Positions 25,726 to 34,305 of a DNA stretch of 64,000 nt are shown here, piece by piece. The notes below the pieces were generated by a model, which saw only the letters and a program-made list of their open reading frames with translations, was not told the DNA's origin and ran no database searches. Location: contig NZ_BSRQ01000004.1 of assembly GCF_030268685.1 (NCBI RefSeq), forward strand, positions 186,001 to 250,000, read 5' to 3'. The stretch's first letter is position 1. Each line of letters begins with the position of its first letter. The position numbers and the translations under genes are program-made. The DNA is from Microtetraspora sp. NBRC 13810. GTDB taxonomy: Bacteria; Actinomycetota; Actinomycetes; Streptosporangiales; Streptosporangiaceae.

Positions 25726-26191
25726 GTCTTCTCCCCTGACCTGTGACGATTACGTTGGGCGATTGCCTGGACTCAAGGTGTCATCGGGGATTGACCGGGG
25801 GTATCCGGGATTTCGCGTACTTCACCACGTAGACGGCACGGATCGCCGGATCACGCCCTGCCGTACCGTTCATGCCCGGACGGGAAGATGCACTCCCGGC
25901 GACAGTGAATACCGGCGGTATCGACGAATATCTCAGGTCGCCCTAAATAGGCATATTTGCTGATGCCGGAGGATCAGCCGCCTGGCTACCTTTGGCTGCA
26001 CGCGGCCCACCCCCGCGGACAGGCGAGGGAAACCCGCCGCGCGGCCGGAACGCTCTCCCCCAGGGCAAGCCCGGCCGCGCGGCACCTTCGCCCCACACGG
26101 CACGAAAGGTCAGGCGACCGGGCGAAGCGCGCGGACCACACCGCCGGCGGCCGGTCGATCGGGCGGAGTGCGCGGGCCACGTCTGTGGAGG
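25726..26191. other. Long spacer including an AT-richer segment
   Basis: No gene is supported. Bases 25740-25975 are noticeably less GC-rich than the rest and probably hold the promoter of the small secreted protein gene. The right half carries a long inverted repeat, listed separately, that follows threonine synthase. Confidence 0.5.
26036..26083 (-). terminator. 13-bp inverted repeat downstream of thrC
   Basis: GCCGCGCGGCCGG (26036-26048) and CCGGCCGCGCGGC (26071-26083) are perfect complements around 22 bases. Each arm contains its own palindrome GCCGCGCGGC, so alternative cruciform pairings are possible. It lies 109 bases past the thrC stop and is probably its terminator. Confidence 0.6.
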
Positions 26192-27256
26192 TCAGGCGGC
26201 CAGGTGGAGTGCGCGGGCCACGTCGGCGGTGGCGGCGGAGGTCTCGGTGGGGGTGTAGCCGTCGCTCAGTGAGGCGGCAGGATCCTTGAGGCCGTTGCCG
26301 CTCAGGGTGATCACGACTCGTGCGCCCGGGGCGAGGCCGCCCCGCGCGTGCTGCTGGAGGAGGCCGGCGACACCGGCGGCGGAGGCGGGTTCCACGTAGA
26401 CGCCGTCATGGCGGGCGAGCGCGCGGTAGGCGTCGAAGATCTGCTCGTCGGTGACGGCGTCGATCAGGCCGCCCGAGTCGTCGCGGGCGGCGACGGCGCC
26501 CTCCCAGGTCGCCGGGTTGCCCACCCGGATGGCGGTCGCCGCGGTCTGCGGTTCGGCGACGGGGACACCGTGTACGAGGGGCGCCGCGCCGGCCGCCTGG
26601 AAGCCCCACATCCGCGGCAGGCGGGTGGCGAGACCCTCGGCCGCGTAGGCGCGGTAGCCGTCCCAGGTGGCGGTGATGTTCCCGCCGTTGCCCACCGGCA
26701 GGCAGTGCACGTCCGGCGCGTCGCCCAGGGCGTCGACGACCTCGTAGGCCACGGTGCGCTGACCGGCGAGCCGCAGTTCGTTGCGCACCGAGTTGACCAG
26801 CGCGACGGGATGTTGGGCGGCCAGCTCGCGGGCGATCCGGAGGCAGTCGTCGAAGGTCCCGGCGACCTCGACGACGTCCGCGCCGTACCGCACGGCCTGG
26901 GCGAGTTTGCCGAGCGCGACCGCCCCCCTGGGGATCAGCACGGCGGCCCCGAGCCCGGCGCGCGCGGCGTACGCGGCGGCGGAGGCGCTGGTGTTGCCGG
27001 TGGAGGCGCAGACGACGACCTCGACCCCGGCCTGCGCCGCCCTGCTGACCGCCACCGTCATCCCGCGGTCCTTGAACGAGCCGGTCGGGTTGGCGCCCTC
27101 GACCTTCAGCCGGACGTCGCATCCGGTGAGCGCGGACAGGTGACCGGAGTGGATCAGCGGCGTGTTGCCCTCGTGCAGGGAGACAGCCGGGGTGTCGTCG
27201 GTGACCGGCAGCCAGCGCCGGTAGTCGCTGTCGATCAGACCATGCCAGGTGCTCAT
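26192..27256 (-). CDS. thrC: Threonine synthase
   Basis: This 354-residue PLP enzyme converts O-phosphohomoserine to threonine. The PLP lysine is in [17 protein letters not shown] near residue 60, and the phosphate-binding loop is [30 protein letters not shown] and LSGNGLKDP are family segments. Its length fits class II actinobacterial ThrC. It stands apart from hom and thrB here, so it may be a second copy. It is divergent from an RpiR regulator across a 64-base spacer with a palindrome. Confidence 0.93.
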   Translation of the reverse strand: MSTWHGLIDSDYRRWLPVTDDTPAVSLHEGNTPLIHSGHLSALTGCDVRLKVEGANPTGSFKDRGMTVAVSRAAQAGVEVVVCASTGNTSASAAAYAARAGLGAAVLIPRGAVALGKLAQAVRYGADVVEVAGTFDDCLRIARELAAQHPVALVNSVRNELRLAGQRTVAYEVVDALGDAPDVHCLPVGNGGNITATWDGYRAYAAEGLATRLPRMWGFQAAGAAPLVHGVPVAEPQTAATAIRVGNPATWEGAVAARDDSGGLIDAVTDEQIFDAYRALARHDGVYVEPASAAGVAGLLQQHARGGLAPGARVVITLSGNGLKDPAASLSDGYTPTETSAATADVARALHLAA

Positions 27257-27298
27257 GGCCGCACCCTAACATTCGTTTCATCGATGACGTCAAGCTTG

Positions 27299-27310
27299 GT
27301 TACGTGTAAC
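27299..27310. promoter_or_regulatory. Operator-like dyad between thrC and rpiR
   Basis: GTTAC-GT-GTAAC is a symmetric 12-bp site 11 bases before the RpiR start and 43 bases from the thrC start. It is the only clear dyad in the spacer and a plausible RpiR binding site. Confidence 0.45.
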
Positions 27311-27320
27311 ATCTGTCAGC

Positions 27321-28154
27321 ATGGAGTCCGATCCTCTCGCGGCCCGCCTCGGCGAGGTCTATCCCGAGTTGCCGCCCGGTGAGCGGGCGATCGTCCGGGT
27401 GATCCTGGACGACTACCCGTTCGCGGCGCTGGGTTCGCTGCGCGCGCTCGCCGAGCGGGCCGGTGTCAGCCCGCCGACCGCCTCACGCCTGGTCGGCCGG
27501 TTGGGGTTCGCCGGTTTCGCCGACTTCCAGGCAGCCGTCCGGGCCACCGCCCGCGACCAGGACCGTTCCCGGCTGCGCGACTTCGTCACCCGGCCGCCCG
27601 ACGCGCACCGGGCGGCCGAGGACCTGCGCGCCGGGCTGGACGGCGCGCTCGCCGCCGTGACCGGGCCGCTGCTCGACGCCGTCGCCATCCGCCTCGCCGA
27701 GGCCCGCGGCGTCTGGGCCCTCGGCGGCCCGCTGAGCGAGCTCGCCGCGGAGTATCTGATCCGCCAGCTCGCCGGCCTGCGTCCCGGGGCGCACCAGGTG
27801 CCCGGCTCGCCGTCGTCGCGCGCCCGCACGCTGCTCGACCTCGGCCCGGCCGACGTCGTCGTGGCCTACGACTTCCGCCGCTACTCGGCCGACACCGCCC
27901 GCTTCGCCCGCGCCGCCCGCGGGCGCGGCGCCCGGCTGGTCCTGGTGACCGACGCCTGGGAGTCCCCCCTGGCGGACCGGGCGGAGATCCTGATCCGGCT
28001 GCCCCGCGAGGCGGCCGGGCCGATCGCGCCGCTCACCCACCAGATCGCCGTCACCGAACTCGTCCTCGTCGCCGTCGCCGCCCGGCTGTCCTCCGCGGCC
28101 CGCCTGGCCGACCTCGACGCCCTCACCCGCGACCTGCTGCCCCCGGACGCCTGA
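27321..28154 (+). CDS. MurR/RpiR family regulator with SIS domain
   Basis: The 277-residue protein has an N-terminal RpiR helix-turn-helix (about 15-80: LRALAERAGVSPPTASRLVG, then LGFAGFADFQ) and a sugar-isomerase (SIS) effector domain from about 120. SIS domains usually sense phosphosugars or phosphorylated metabolites. Its divergent placement next to thrC suggests control of that gene by a phosphorylated compound such as phosphohomoserine, but this is inference. Confidence 0.88.
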   Translation: MESDPLAARLGEVYPELPPGERAIVRVILDDYPFAALGSLRALAERAGVSPPTASRLVGRLGFAGFADFQAAVRATARDQDRSRLRDFVTRPPDAHRAAEDLRAGLDGALAAVTGPLLDAVAIRLAEARGVWALGGPLSELAAEYLIRQLAGLRPGAHQVPGSPSSRARTLLDLGPADVVVAYDFRRYSADTARFARAARGRGARLVLVTDAWESPLADRAEILIRLPREAAGPIAPLTHQIAVTELVLVAVAARLSSAARLADLDALTRDLLPPDA

Positions 28155-28234
28155 TCCGGCACGCCCACCGTGATCGGCGACCCCCCCCGGAAGCGTTCCG
28201 CCGGTGGACATGGCGGCCTCCTTCCAGGCGGGGT

Positions 28235-29404
28235 TCAGCCATGCCGCGTCCCGGCGACGGGCACGGCCGGCGGCCGTACGGCGGGGGCGGGGCGCAGGAC
28301 GGGGGCGAGGAGCGTCAGCAGCACCGCCACGCCGGTGATCATCGCGAACGCCGCCGGATAGGAGACGCCGCCCGCGACCCAGCCGGTGACGGCCGGGGCG
28401 GTCAGCCCGGACAGGTAGGTGATCGTGGCGACGCCGGCCACCCCCTCCCCCGGCGTCGGCCCGGCGTTGCCCGCCGCCGCGAACACCAGCGGGGCGATCA
28501 CCGCGACGCCGAGCCCGATCATGGCGAACCCGATGACGCACAGCACGGGAGTCCGGGCGACGACGACGAGAACCCCGCCCGCGGCGGCCACGACGCCGCC
28601 CGCCCGGACGGCGACGACCGGGCCGATCCGGCCGACGACCCGGTCACCGGCCAGCCGGGCGCCCGCCATGCAGAGCATGAAGATCGTGTAACCGGCGGCG
28701 GCCGTACCCGGCCCGGCGGCGGTCACCTCGGTGAGGTAGACGGCCGCCCAGTTCGCGCTGGCGCCCTCGGCGAAGAGCGCGCAGAAGCCGACGAGGCCGA
28801 TGGCCAGGATCGCCCGCGAGGGCAGGGCGAAGCGGCGCGGCGCCGGTCCGTCGGCGGGCGCGGTGTCGGGCAGCAGGTCCCGCCCGGCCAGCACGCCGGC
28901 GACGAGCAGTACGAGGGAGGCCGCGCCGAGATGGAGTCTGGCGTCGACTCCGCCGTGCGCGGCGAGGGCGCCGACGCCGCCGCCGGCCAGGCTGCCCACG
29001 CACCACATGCCGTGCAGCCCGGACATGATCGAGCGGCCCAGGTGCCGTTCCAGCACGACGGCGTGCGCGTTCATCACGACGTCGCACATGCCGGCCGCCG
29101 CGCCGTACAGCAGGAACGCCGGGAAGAGCCAGAGAAGTGACGGCGTGAGCACGGGCAGGGCCAGGCCGACGCACCACAGCGCGAGAAGGACGCGGGTGGC
29201 AGCGCGTCCGCCGAAGCGGTAGGCCAGGCGGCTCGCGAGCGGCATGCCGACGAAGGCGCCGATCGAGGGGCAGAGCAGCGCGAGTCCGAGGACGCCGGGA
29301 CCGAGGTCCAGGTGGTCCTGTAACCAGGGGACGCGGGTGGCCAGGCTGCCGGCAGTGGCGCCGTGGACCGCGAACACGGCGGCGATGGAGCGGTGATGGC
29401 TCAT
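28235..29404 (-). CDS. MFS transporter controlled by a ROK regulator
   Basis: The 389-residue membrane protein has about twelve hydrophobic segments. It begins SIAAVFAVHGATAGSLATRV and has a helix 2-3 loop SRLAYRFGGRAATR with the MFS basic motif. It resembles the YbjJ/FucP-like group of sugar or small-molecule permeases. It shares a 63-base spacer and two operators with the divergent ROK regulator, which points to a sugar-type inducer. The substrate is unknown. Confidence 0.88.
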   Translation of the reverse strand: MSHHRSIAAVFAVHGATAGSLATRVPWLQDHLDLGPGVLGLALLCPSIGAFVGMPLASRLAYRFGGRAATRVLLALWCVGLALPVLTPSLLWLFPAFLLYGAAAGMCDVVMNAHAVVLERHLGRSIMSGLHGMWCVGSLAGGGVGALAAHGGVDARLHLGAASLVLLVAGVLAGRDLLPDTAPADGPAPRRFALPSRAILAIGLVGFCALFAEGASANWAAVYLTEVTAAGPGTAAAGYTIFMLCMAGARLAGDRVVGRIGPVVAVRAGGVVAAAGGVLVVVARTPVLCVIGFAMIGLGVAVIAPLVFAAAGNAGPTPGEGVAGVATITYLSGLTAPAVTGWVAGGVSYPAAFAMITGVAVLLTLLAPVLRPAPAVRPPAVPVAGTRHG

Positions 29405-29415
29405 GCCGCGAAATT

Positions 29416-29462
29416 ATCAGGCAGGCTTCCTGATGAAAAGAGCTTTCAGGCAGGCTCCCTGA
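29416..29462. promoter_or_regulatory. Pair of ROK operators
   Basis: ATCAGG-N7-CCTGAT (29416-29434) and TCAGG-N7-CCTGA (29446-29462) share the core TCAGGCAGGCT. Their centres are 29 bases apart. Both lie between the divergent MFS and ROK starts, so one regulator can block both promoters. Confidence 0.75.
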
Positions 29463-29467
29463 TTAAT

Positions 29468-30499
29468 ATGGGGAGCGTGAAGACCGCCACCCCGGCCATG
29501 GCCCGTGCCATCAACGACCGGCTCGCCCTGGACCTGCTGCTGGAGCGCGGGCCGCTGACCGCCCCGCAGCTCCGCACGCTGACCGGCCTGTCCAGGCCCA
29601 CCGTGTCCGACCTGGTCGAACGACTCAGAGACGGCGGGCTCATCGAGGTGACCGGCGAGTTCGGCGAGGACCGGCGCGGCCCCAACGCCCGCCTCTACGG
29701 CATCGTGCCCGGCCGCGCCCACGCCGCCGGGGTGGACGTGCGCCGCACCGCCGTCCACGTCACGGTCGCCGACATCACCGGCCGGCCGGTCGGCTCGGCC
29801 GTACGGGAGCTGGCGGGCCCGGACGACCTGGCGGGCCTCATCGGCGGCGCGGTCGAGGAGGCCGCCGGGGGCCACGCGCTGGACACGGTCGTCATCGGCG
29901 CCCCCGGTCTGGTGGATCCCCGGCACGGCGACCTGGTCGCCGGCAACGAGGTGCCCGGCTGGCACCCCGGCCTGCTGCCCTCGGTACGGCGGCGGCTCGG
30001 CGTGCCGGTGATCCTGGAGAACGAGGTGAACCTCGCCGCTGTCGCCGAACTGCGCATCGGCGCCGCGACGGGCCGCGAGGACTTCGTCCTCCTCTGGCTG
30101 GACGACGGCATCGGCGCCGCGGTCGTCCTCGGCGGCCGGCTGCGCCGCGGCGTGTCCGGCGGCGCGGGCGAGATCGGTTTCCTGGAGGTGGACGGCAGCC
30201 CGCTGTGCGATCAGCTCGGCGCCGGCGTCATCCGGGATCTCGGTGCGGAGCAGCTGGCCGGGCGGATCGCCAAGGCCGCCTTCGCCCTCGTCACCGTCCT
30301 GGACCCCGGCCTCGTGGTGCTCGGCGGCACGACCGGCCGCGCCGGCGGCGACGGGCTCGCCGAGCTGGTGGCCGAGCGGGTGGCCGCCCTCTCCCTCGCC
30401 CCGGCCGAGATCCGCGCCAGCGCCGTGGCGGGCAACCCGGTGCTCCAGGGCGCCGTGCTGACCGCGCTCGACCTGGCCAGGGACCGCGTCTTCGGCTGA
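29468..30499 (+). CDS. ROK family transcriptional regulator
   Basis: The 343-residue protein starts at ATG 29468 (GTG 29477 is possible). It has an N-terminal winged helix (RTLTGLSRPTVSDLVERLRD) and a ROK sugar-kinase-like domain with DTVVIGAPGLVD and GAGEIGFLEVDGSPLCD. The usual kinase zinc cluster CxCGxxGC is not visible, so it probably senses a sugar without phosphorylating it. It sits next to two matching operators and diverges from the MFS transporter, its evident target. Confidence 0.9.
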   Translation: MGSVKTATPAMARAINDRLALDLLLERGPLTAPQLRTLTGLSRPTVSDLVERLRDGGLIEVTGEFGEDRRGPNARLYGIVPGRAHAAGVDVRRTAVHVTVADITGRPVGSAVRELAGPDDLAGLIGGAVEEAAGGHALDTVVIGAPGLVDPRHGDLVAGNEVPGWHPGLLPSVRRRLGVPVILENEVNLAAVAELRIGAATGREDFVLLWLDDGIGAAVVLGGRLRRGVSGGAGEIGFLEVDGSPLCDQLGAGVIRDLGAEQLAGRIAKAAFALVTVLDPGLVVLGGTTGRAGGDGLAELVAERVAALSLAPAEIRASAVAGNPVLQGAVLTALDLARDRVFG

Positions 30500-30572
30500 C
30501 CCGCCGGAAGCCCGATCGCCTGGCGGGCGTCCACCACGGCCGCGGCCGCCCAGGGCGGCCCGGTCCGCCGTC

Positions 30573-31793
30573 TCATTCGGTGACCGCGCCCCGGACGGGT
30601 TCCCGCGCCGCCTCGGGGAGGGCGTCCGGCTCCGCCGGCCGGTGCCGCAGCCCCGGCGCCAGGATCAGGGTGACCGCGATCGAGGCCACGGCCATCACCG
30701 CCATCGCCGTCGCCGGCGAGGTGTACTGCGCGACCGCCCCGGCGAGGGCCGCGCTGACGCCCTGCATGGTCATCATCCCGGAGGAGTGCAGCCCCAGCGC
30801 CTGCCCGCGCACGTCGGCGGGGGTCAGCGCGACCAGCCGTTCCTGGAGCACCAGGCTGGCCGCGTACCCCGCCGAGGCGATCACGACGGCGACCGCCGCG
30901 ACCGCGGGCCCCGGGCTCAGGGCGAAGACCAGGTACGGCGCCGCGAGCAGCAGGAGCAACGGGGGGCCGAGCCGCCGCCGCCACCGGTGCGGCAGGAACC
31001 GCCCGGCCAGGGTGTCCCCGGCCAGCATGCCGAGCGCGGCCAGCGCGAACAGGAGCCCCGCGTGCTCGGGGGCGTAGGGGACGAAGAGCGACTCGCAGCC
31101 GACGATCAGCCCGTTGGGCAGCCACAGGGCGAGGTACACGTAGCGGCGGGGCGTCGAGGACCACAGCCGCACGTTGATCCGCCAGGTGTCGGCGACCGAC
31201 GGGCGACCGGCGGCGCGCGGCGGCCGGCGGCTCAGCCCGAACCGGGCGACCGCCGCCGCGGCGAGGTACAGCCCGGCGCCGGCGAGCAGCGTGCCACGCG
31301 GCGACAGCACGGTCACCAGCAGGCCGCCGGCCGCGAACCCGCAGATCTGCATGCCGCCGACGGACATGTTGAGCACCGAACGGCCGAGCAGGTAGCCCTC
31401 CTTCGGCAGGATCTCGTCCAGCAGCCCGTAGCGCACGCCGCCGCCGAGCGAGGCGACCAGGCCGAGGGCCAGGACGACGGCGAAGACCGCCCACACCGGC
31501 AGGCCGGGGACGGCCAGGAGCGCGGTGCCGGCGGCGAAGGCCAGCGCCAGGCCGGTCATCGTGGCGCGCGGCGGGAGCCGGTCGGCCGCCGAAAGCAGCA
31601 GCATCGCGCCGGCCACGTGGGCGAAGGACGGGCCGAACATGGCGAGCGCGGACAGCAGCGGCGAACCGGTCGCCGTGTAGATCAGCGTGCCGAGGGCCAG
31701 CCCGCTCACCGTCTGGGCGGCCACCTGCCCGGCGGACGTGAGGAACAGCGGGGTGAACTCCGGGGTGCGGAAGAGTTCGCGATAGGTACGCAC
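30573..31793 (-). CDS. MFS transporter next to an ArsR-type regulator
   Basis: This 406-residue transporter has about twelve membrane segments and reads VRTYRELFRTPEFTPLFLTS from GTG 31793. It resembles actinobacterial efflux MFS proteins (PKEGYLLGRSVLNMSVGGMQ). A longer version from ATG 31853 would start inside the operator and overlap the divergent start, so the GTG is preferred. The regulator at 31852 is the probable repressor. The substrate is unknown. Confidence 0.85.
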   Translation of the reverse strand: MRTYRELFRTPEFTPLFLTSAGQVAAQTVSGLALGTLIYTATGSPLLSALAMFGPSFAHVAGAMLLLSAADRLPPRATMTGLALAFAAGTALLAVPGLPVWAVFAVVLALGLVASLGGGVRYGLLDEILPKEGYLLGRSVLNMSVGGMQICGFAAGGLLVTVLSPRGTLLAGAGLYLAAAAVARFGLSRRPPRAAGRPSVADTWRINVRLWSSTPRRYVYLALWLPNGLIVGCESLFVPYAPEHAGLLFALAALGMLAGDTLAGRFLPHRWRRRLGPPLLLLLAAPYLVFALSPGPAVAAVAVVIASAGYAASLVLQERLVALTPADVRGQALGLHSSGMMTMQGVSAALAGAVAQYTSPATAMAVMAVASIAVTLILAPGLRHRPAEPDALPEAAREPVRGAVTE

Positions 31794-31830
31794 GCCCGGA
31801 GTCTCGAAGACCCCGCCGGGGAACGCTACT

Positions 31831-31850
31831 GTTTCGCGGGGAGGCGAAAC
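31831..31850. promoter_or_regulatory. Perfect 7-bp dyad operator
   Basis: GTTTCGC and GCGAAAC flank six bases immediately before the ATG at 31852. TACTGT at 31827-31832 looks like the -10 of a leaderless regulator transcript, so a bound dimer would block its own promoter and the divergent MFS promoter. Confidence 0.65.
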
Positions 31851-31851
31851 C

Positions 31852-32820
31852 ATGGGCTTGTGGCAGGTCAACGCGGACACCCTGGCGGGCAGCAGGTTCG
31901 TCGTCTCCCCGCTGGCCGAGGCCATCGCGAGCATGAAGACGCTGCAACGCGGCGCCGCCGCGCATCCGGGCGAGCGCGCCTGGCTCGACGCCCACCTGCC
32001 CGCCTACCGGGAACGGCTGGCCGGCGACCCGGTCACCGCGCTGCTCGTCCGGGCGGCACTCGGCCCGAAGTGGAACGCGACCTTCCTCACCCCGACCCCG
32101 GCCGGCGAGGGCGAGCCCACCTTCGAGGAGGAGGTGGCGCGCATCCGCGAGACGCCGCCGCAGGCCGCCAGGGACGACCTGACCGAGACGCTGCGCGGCC
32201 CGCTCCCCGCCCGGTTGCACCGCTCCGACCTGCCGGAACGCACCGCGAGCCTGCTGGAGTGGGTGTGGCGGGAGGCGGTTCTCCCCTACTGGCCGCGGCA
32301 TCGGCGGATCATCGAGGCCGACGTCGTCGCGCGCACGGCTCGGCTGAGCCAGGGCGGCTGGGCCGCGGCCCTGGACGACATGCGGCCCGGGATGCGCTGG
32401 CTCGGCGGGAGCAGGTTGCAGATCAACACGCACGACTACCCGCCGCGCGAGGTCGAAGGGGCGCAGCTGATGTTCGTCCCGGTCACGCCGCGCCAGGGCT
32501 GGGTGTCCTGGGACGTGCCGCGCTACGCCGTGGTCTACCCGTGCTCGGGCGCCCTGGCCGGCGCCGCTCCCGGGCCGGCGCCGGAGGCGCTGTCCCGGCT
32601 GCTCGGCCCCGCGCGGGCGGGCGTGCTCGTCCTGCTCGGCACGCCGAAGAGCACGACGCAGCTGGTGGCCCTCACCGGCCAGGGCCTCGGCTCGGTGGGC
32701 CGGCACCTCAGGGTGCTGCTCGACGCCCAGCTGGTCGGGCGCCGTCGCGCGGGCAGGTCGGTGCTCTACTACCGGACCGACGCCGGCGAGGTCCTGGTGG
32801 CGGCCCAGCGGACCGGGTGA
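31852..32820 (+). CDS. ArsR-type winged-helix regulator with DUF5937-like N-terminus
   Basis: The 322-residue protein has an N-terminal actinobacterial domain of about 230 residues (FVVSPLAEAIASMKTLQRG and MRWLGGSRLQINTHDYPP). A C-terminal ArsR winged helix follows (LLGTPKSTTQLVALTGQGLG, then GRSVLYYRTDAGEVLV). This arrangement is common beside drug-efflux MFS genes. No metal-binding cysteines are visible. The operator abuts its start, so it probably represses itself and the divergent transporter. Confidence 0.85.
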   Translation: MGLWQVNADTLAGSRFVVSPLAEAIASMKTLQRGAAAHPGERAWLDAHLPAYRERLAGDPVTALLVRAALGPKWNATFLTPTPAGEGEPTFEEEVARIRETPPQAARDDLTETLRGPLPARLHRSDLPERTASLLEWVWREAVLPYWPRHRRIIEADVVARTARLSQGGWAAALDDMRPGMRWLGGSRLQINTHDYPPREVEGAQLMFVPVTPRQGWVSWDVPRYAVVYPCSGALAGAAPGPAPEALSRLLGPARAGVLVLLGTPKSTTQLVALTGQGLGSVGRHLRVLLDAQLVGRRRAGRSVLYYRTDAGEVLVAAQRTG

Positions 32821-32844
32821 GCGACCCCGCCGGGGCGGGCGCGG

Positions 32845-33330
32845 TCAGTGCGGCGGGTCGTCGTGCCCGGGCGCGTCGGCGACGAGCGGCAGCATCCGGT
32901 ACGGCACCGGCGTGTCGAGCGCGATCATCGAAGAGGTCCTGACGACCCCCTCGACCTGCACGATGAGGTCGATGACCCGTTGCAGGTCGGCGTTGCTGCG
33001 GGCGACCACCCGGCACAGCATGTCACCGCCGCCGGTGATCGTGTGCGCCTCCAGCACCTCGGGGATGGCCGCGAGCCGCCCGGCGACCGGCGTGTGCCCG
33101 CCGACCTGCCTGATCTGCAGGGTGATGAACGCGGTGACCCCGTAGCCCAGCGCCCCGGCGCTCACCTCCGGGCCGAATCCGGCGATGACGCCGCGGCTCA
33201 TCAGCCGGTCGAGCCGCGCCTGCACGGTGCCCCTGGCCACCCCGAGCCGGCGGGAGCACTCCAGCACCCCCAGACGGGGCGACCTGATGAACGCCTCGAT
33301 GATCTGGGCGTCCAGCCGATCGATCGTCAT
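32845..33330 (-). CDS. Lrp/AsnC family regulator
   Basis: The 161-residue protein starts at ATG 33330 (MTIDRLDAQIIEAFI). An N-terminal helix-turn-helix (LGVLECSRRLGVARGTVQAR) and a C-terminal RAM ligand domain (VIDLIVQVEGVVRTSS) are both complete. Members bind amino acids or aromatic acids as octamers. The frame runs open 5' of this ATG into the decayed kinase, but that part is not AsnC. Its usual neighbour gene is not present, so the target is unclear. Confidence 0.88.
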   Translation of the reverse strand: MTIDRLDAQIIEAFIRSPRLGVLECSRRLGVARGTVQARLDRLMSRGVIAGFGPEVSAGALGYGVTAFITLQIRQVGGHTPVAGRLAAIPEVLEAHTITGGGDMLCRVVARSNADLQRVIDLIVQVEGVVRTSSMIALDTPVPYRMLPLVADAPGHDDPPH

Positions 33331-33390
33331 GGTTGTAGAGATACCACAGCCAACGTGAAGCATATTGTCCAGCGCCCGGACCGGGTGTGA

Positions 33391-33475
33391 TGCCGCCTGG
33401 CAGGCGTCTACGAGCGCTACCGCCGCTGGACCCGTGAGGGCACCTTCGACGCCATCTTGACCCACGTCCAACACC
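33391..33475 (+). mobile_element. IS5-like transposase scrap
   Basis: The plus strand reads CRLAGVYERYRRWTREGTFD, then AILTHVQ. This is the typical helix-turn-helix N-terminal piece of IS5-family transposases (NRFxRWxxDGTWxxILxxLQ). Only about 28 codons remain, with no inverted repeats or start. It lies exactly where the kinase fragment ends. Confidence 0.75.
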
Positions 33476-33479
33476 GCCA

Positions 33480-33690
33480 TGATCCGTGGCCGATCCCACC
33501 AGCCGGGACGCAGGGTGAACATGCCGAGCATCCACGCGGCCGCCAGCCCGCACAGGCCGAGGTCGATGAGCAAGGAGCCGCCCGCCCAGTCCTCCACGAT
33601 CATCAGGATCGCGACGAGGAGCGCCAGCAGCGCGTACGGCACCAGGTTGACCAGAAGGAACGGCGACTGTTGCGAAATCTTTCTGCTCAA
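33480..33690 (-). pseudogene. N-terminal membrane part of a sensor kinase
   Basis: From TTG 33690, behind GAGAGGGAG, the frame reads LSRKISQQSPFLLVNLVPYA. Three hydrophobic segments follow (LLALLVAILMIV, LLIDLGLCGLAAAWMLGMF) to MFTLRPGWWDRPRIMAV. It resembles the sensor region of a DesK-type kinase encoded behind an ABC-2 permease. The catalytic part is missing and replaced by IS5-like sequence. Confidence 0.65.
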
Positions 33691-33712
33691 AACTCCCTCT
33701 CCCCGCGGGATT

Positions 33713-34305
33713 CTATTCCCAGCGAAACCAGCGGACCGCGACGAACGCGCACACCACCGCATAGGCCGCCAGGGTCAACAGCGGCACGACGGACGGAAGT
33801 GACCCAGATACGCGTCCTGGAACGCCCCCATGCCCGCGCCGAGCGGGGTGTAGTGGGCGATGTTCCGCAGCAGCGGCGACATCTGCGAGATCGGCACCCA
33901 GAGTCCGGCGAAGAACATCATCGGGAAGAAAAGCACCGTGCCGATCGCCGTGGCCGGGCCACGCCCGGGGGCGAGCGCGGTGATCAGCAGGCCGATCGCG
34001 AGCAGCGCGGCCGCCGCGAGCAGCCAGGCGAGGGTGAAACCGAGAAGGTGCTTCGGCAGGTCGACGCCGAAGCCGAGCCCGGCCACCGCAACGAACAGGA
34101 CCATCGCGACGACCGCGATGGCGAAGTTGGCCACGAGCTGGGCGGTGAGCACGCGGGCCGGGCCTACCGGCGTGGTCCGCATGCGCCGCAGCACGCCGTT
34201 TTCCCGGTATCCAGCGAGCGTGGTCGGCAGGGAGGCCGTGGCCAGGATGGCCAGATTGAACAGGATCAGAACAGGGACGTAGCGGTCGAAGTACGTCAGG
34301 CTAGC
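33713..34305 (-). pseudogene. ABC-2 type permease fragment with frameshift
   Basis: The frame opens at the junction near 34305 as LTYFDRYVPVLILFNLAILA and continues TTLAGYRENGVLRRMRTTPV, the coupling region of DrrB-like permeases. It runs through several membrane helices to GAFQDAYLGHF. A one-base loss near 33793 sends the frame to a stop, although the true C-terminus LLTLAAYAVVCAFVAVRWF is readable in the next frame to a TAG at 33713. The N-terminal helices are gone. Confidence 0.8.

Noticed and set aside
28160-28210. AAGGAGG and an ATG on the minus strand after the MFS stop
   Set aside because: The frame that follows is antisense to the RpiR gene and has no protein character. It may be the relic of a lost gene.
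31794-31853. Longer N-terminus for the MFS gene from ATG 31853
   Set aside because: It would begin inside the operator and overlap the divergent regulator start, and the extra residues are not MFS-like.
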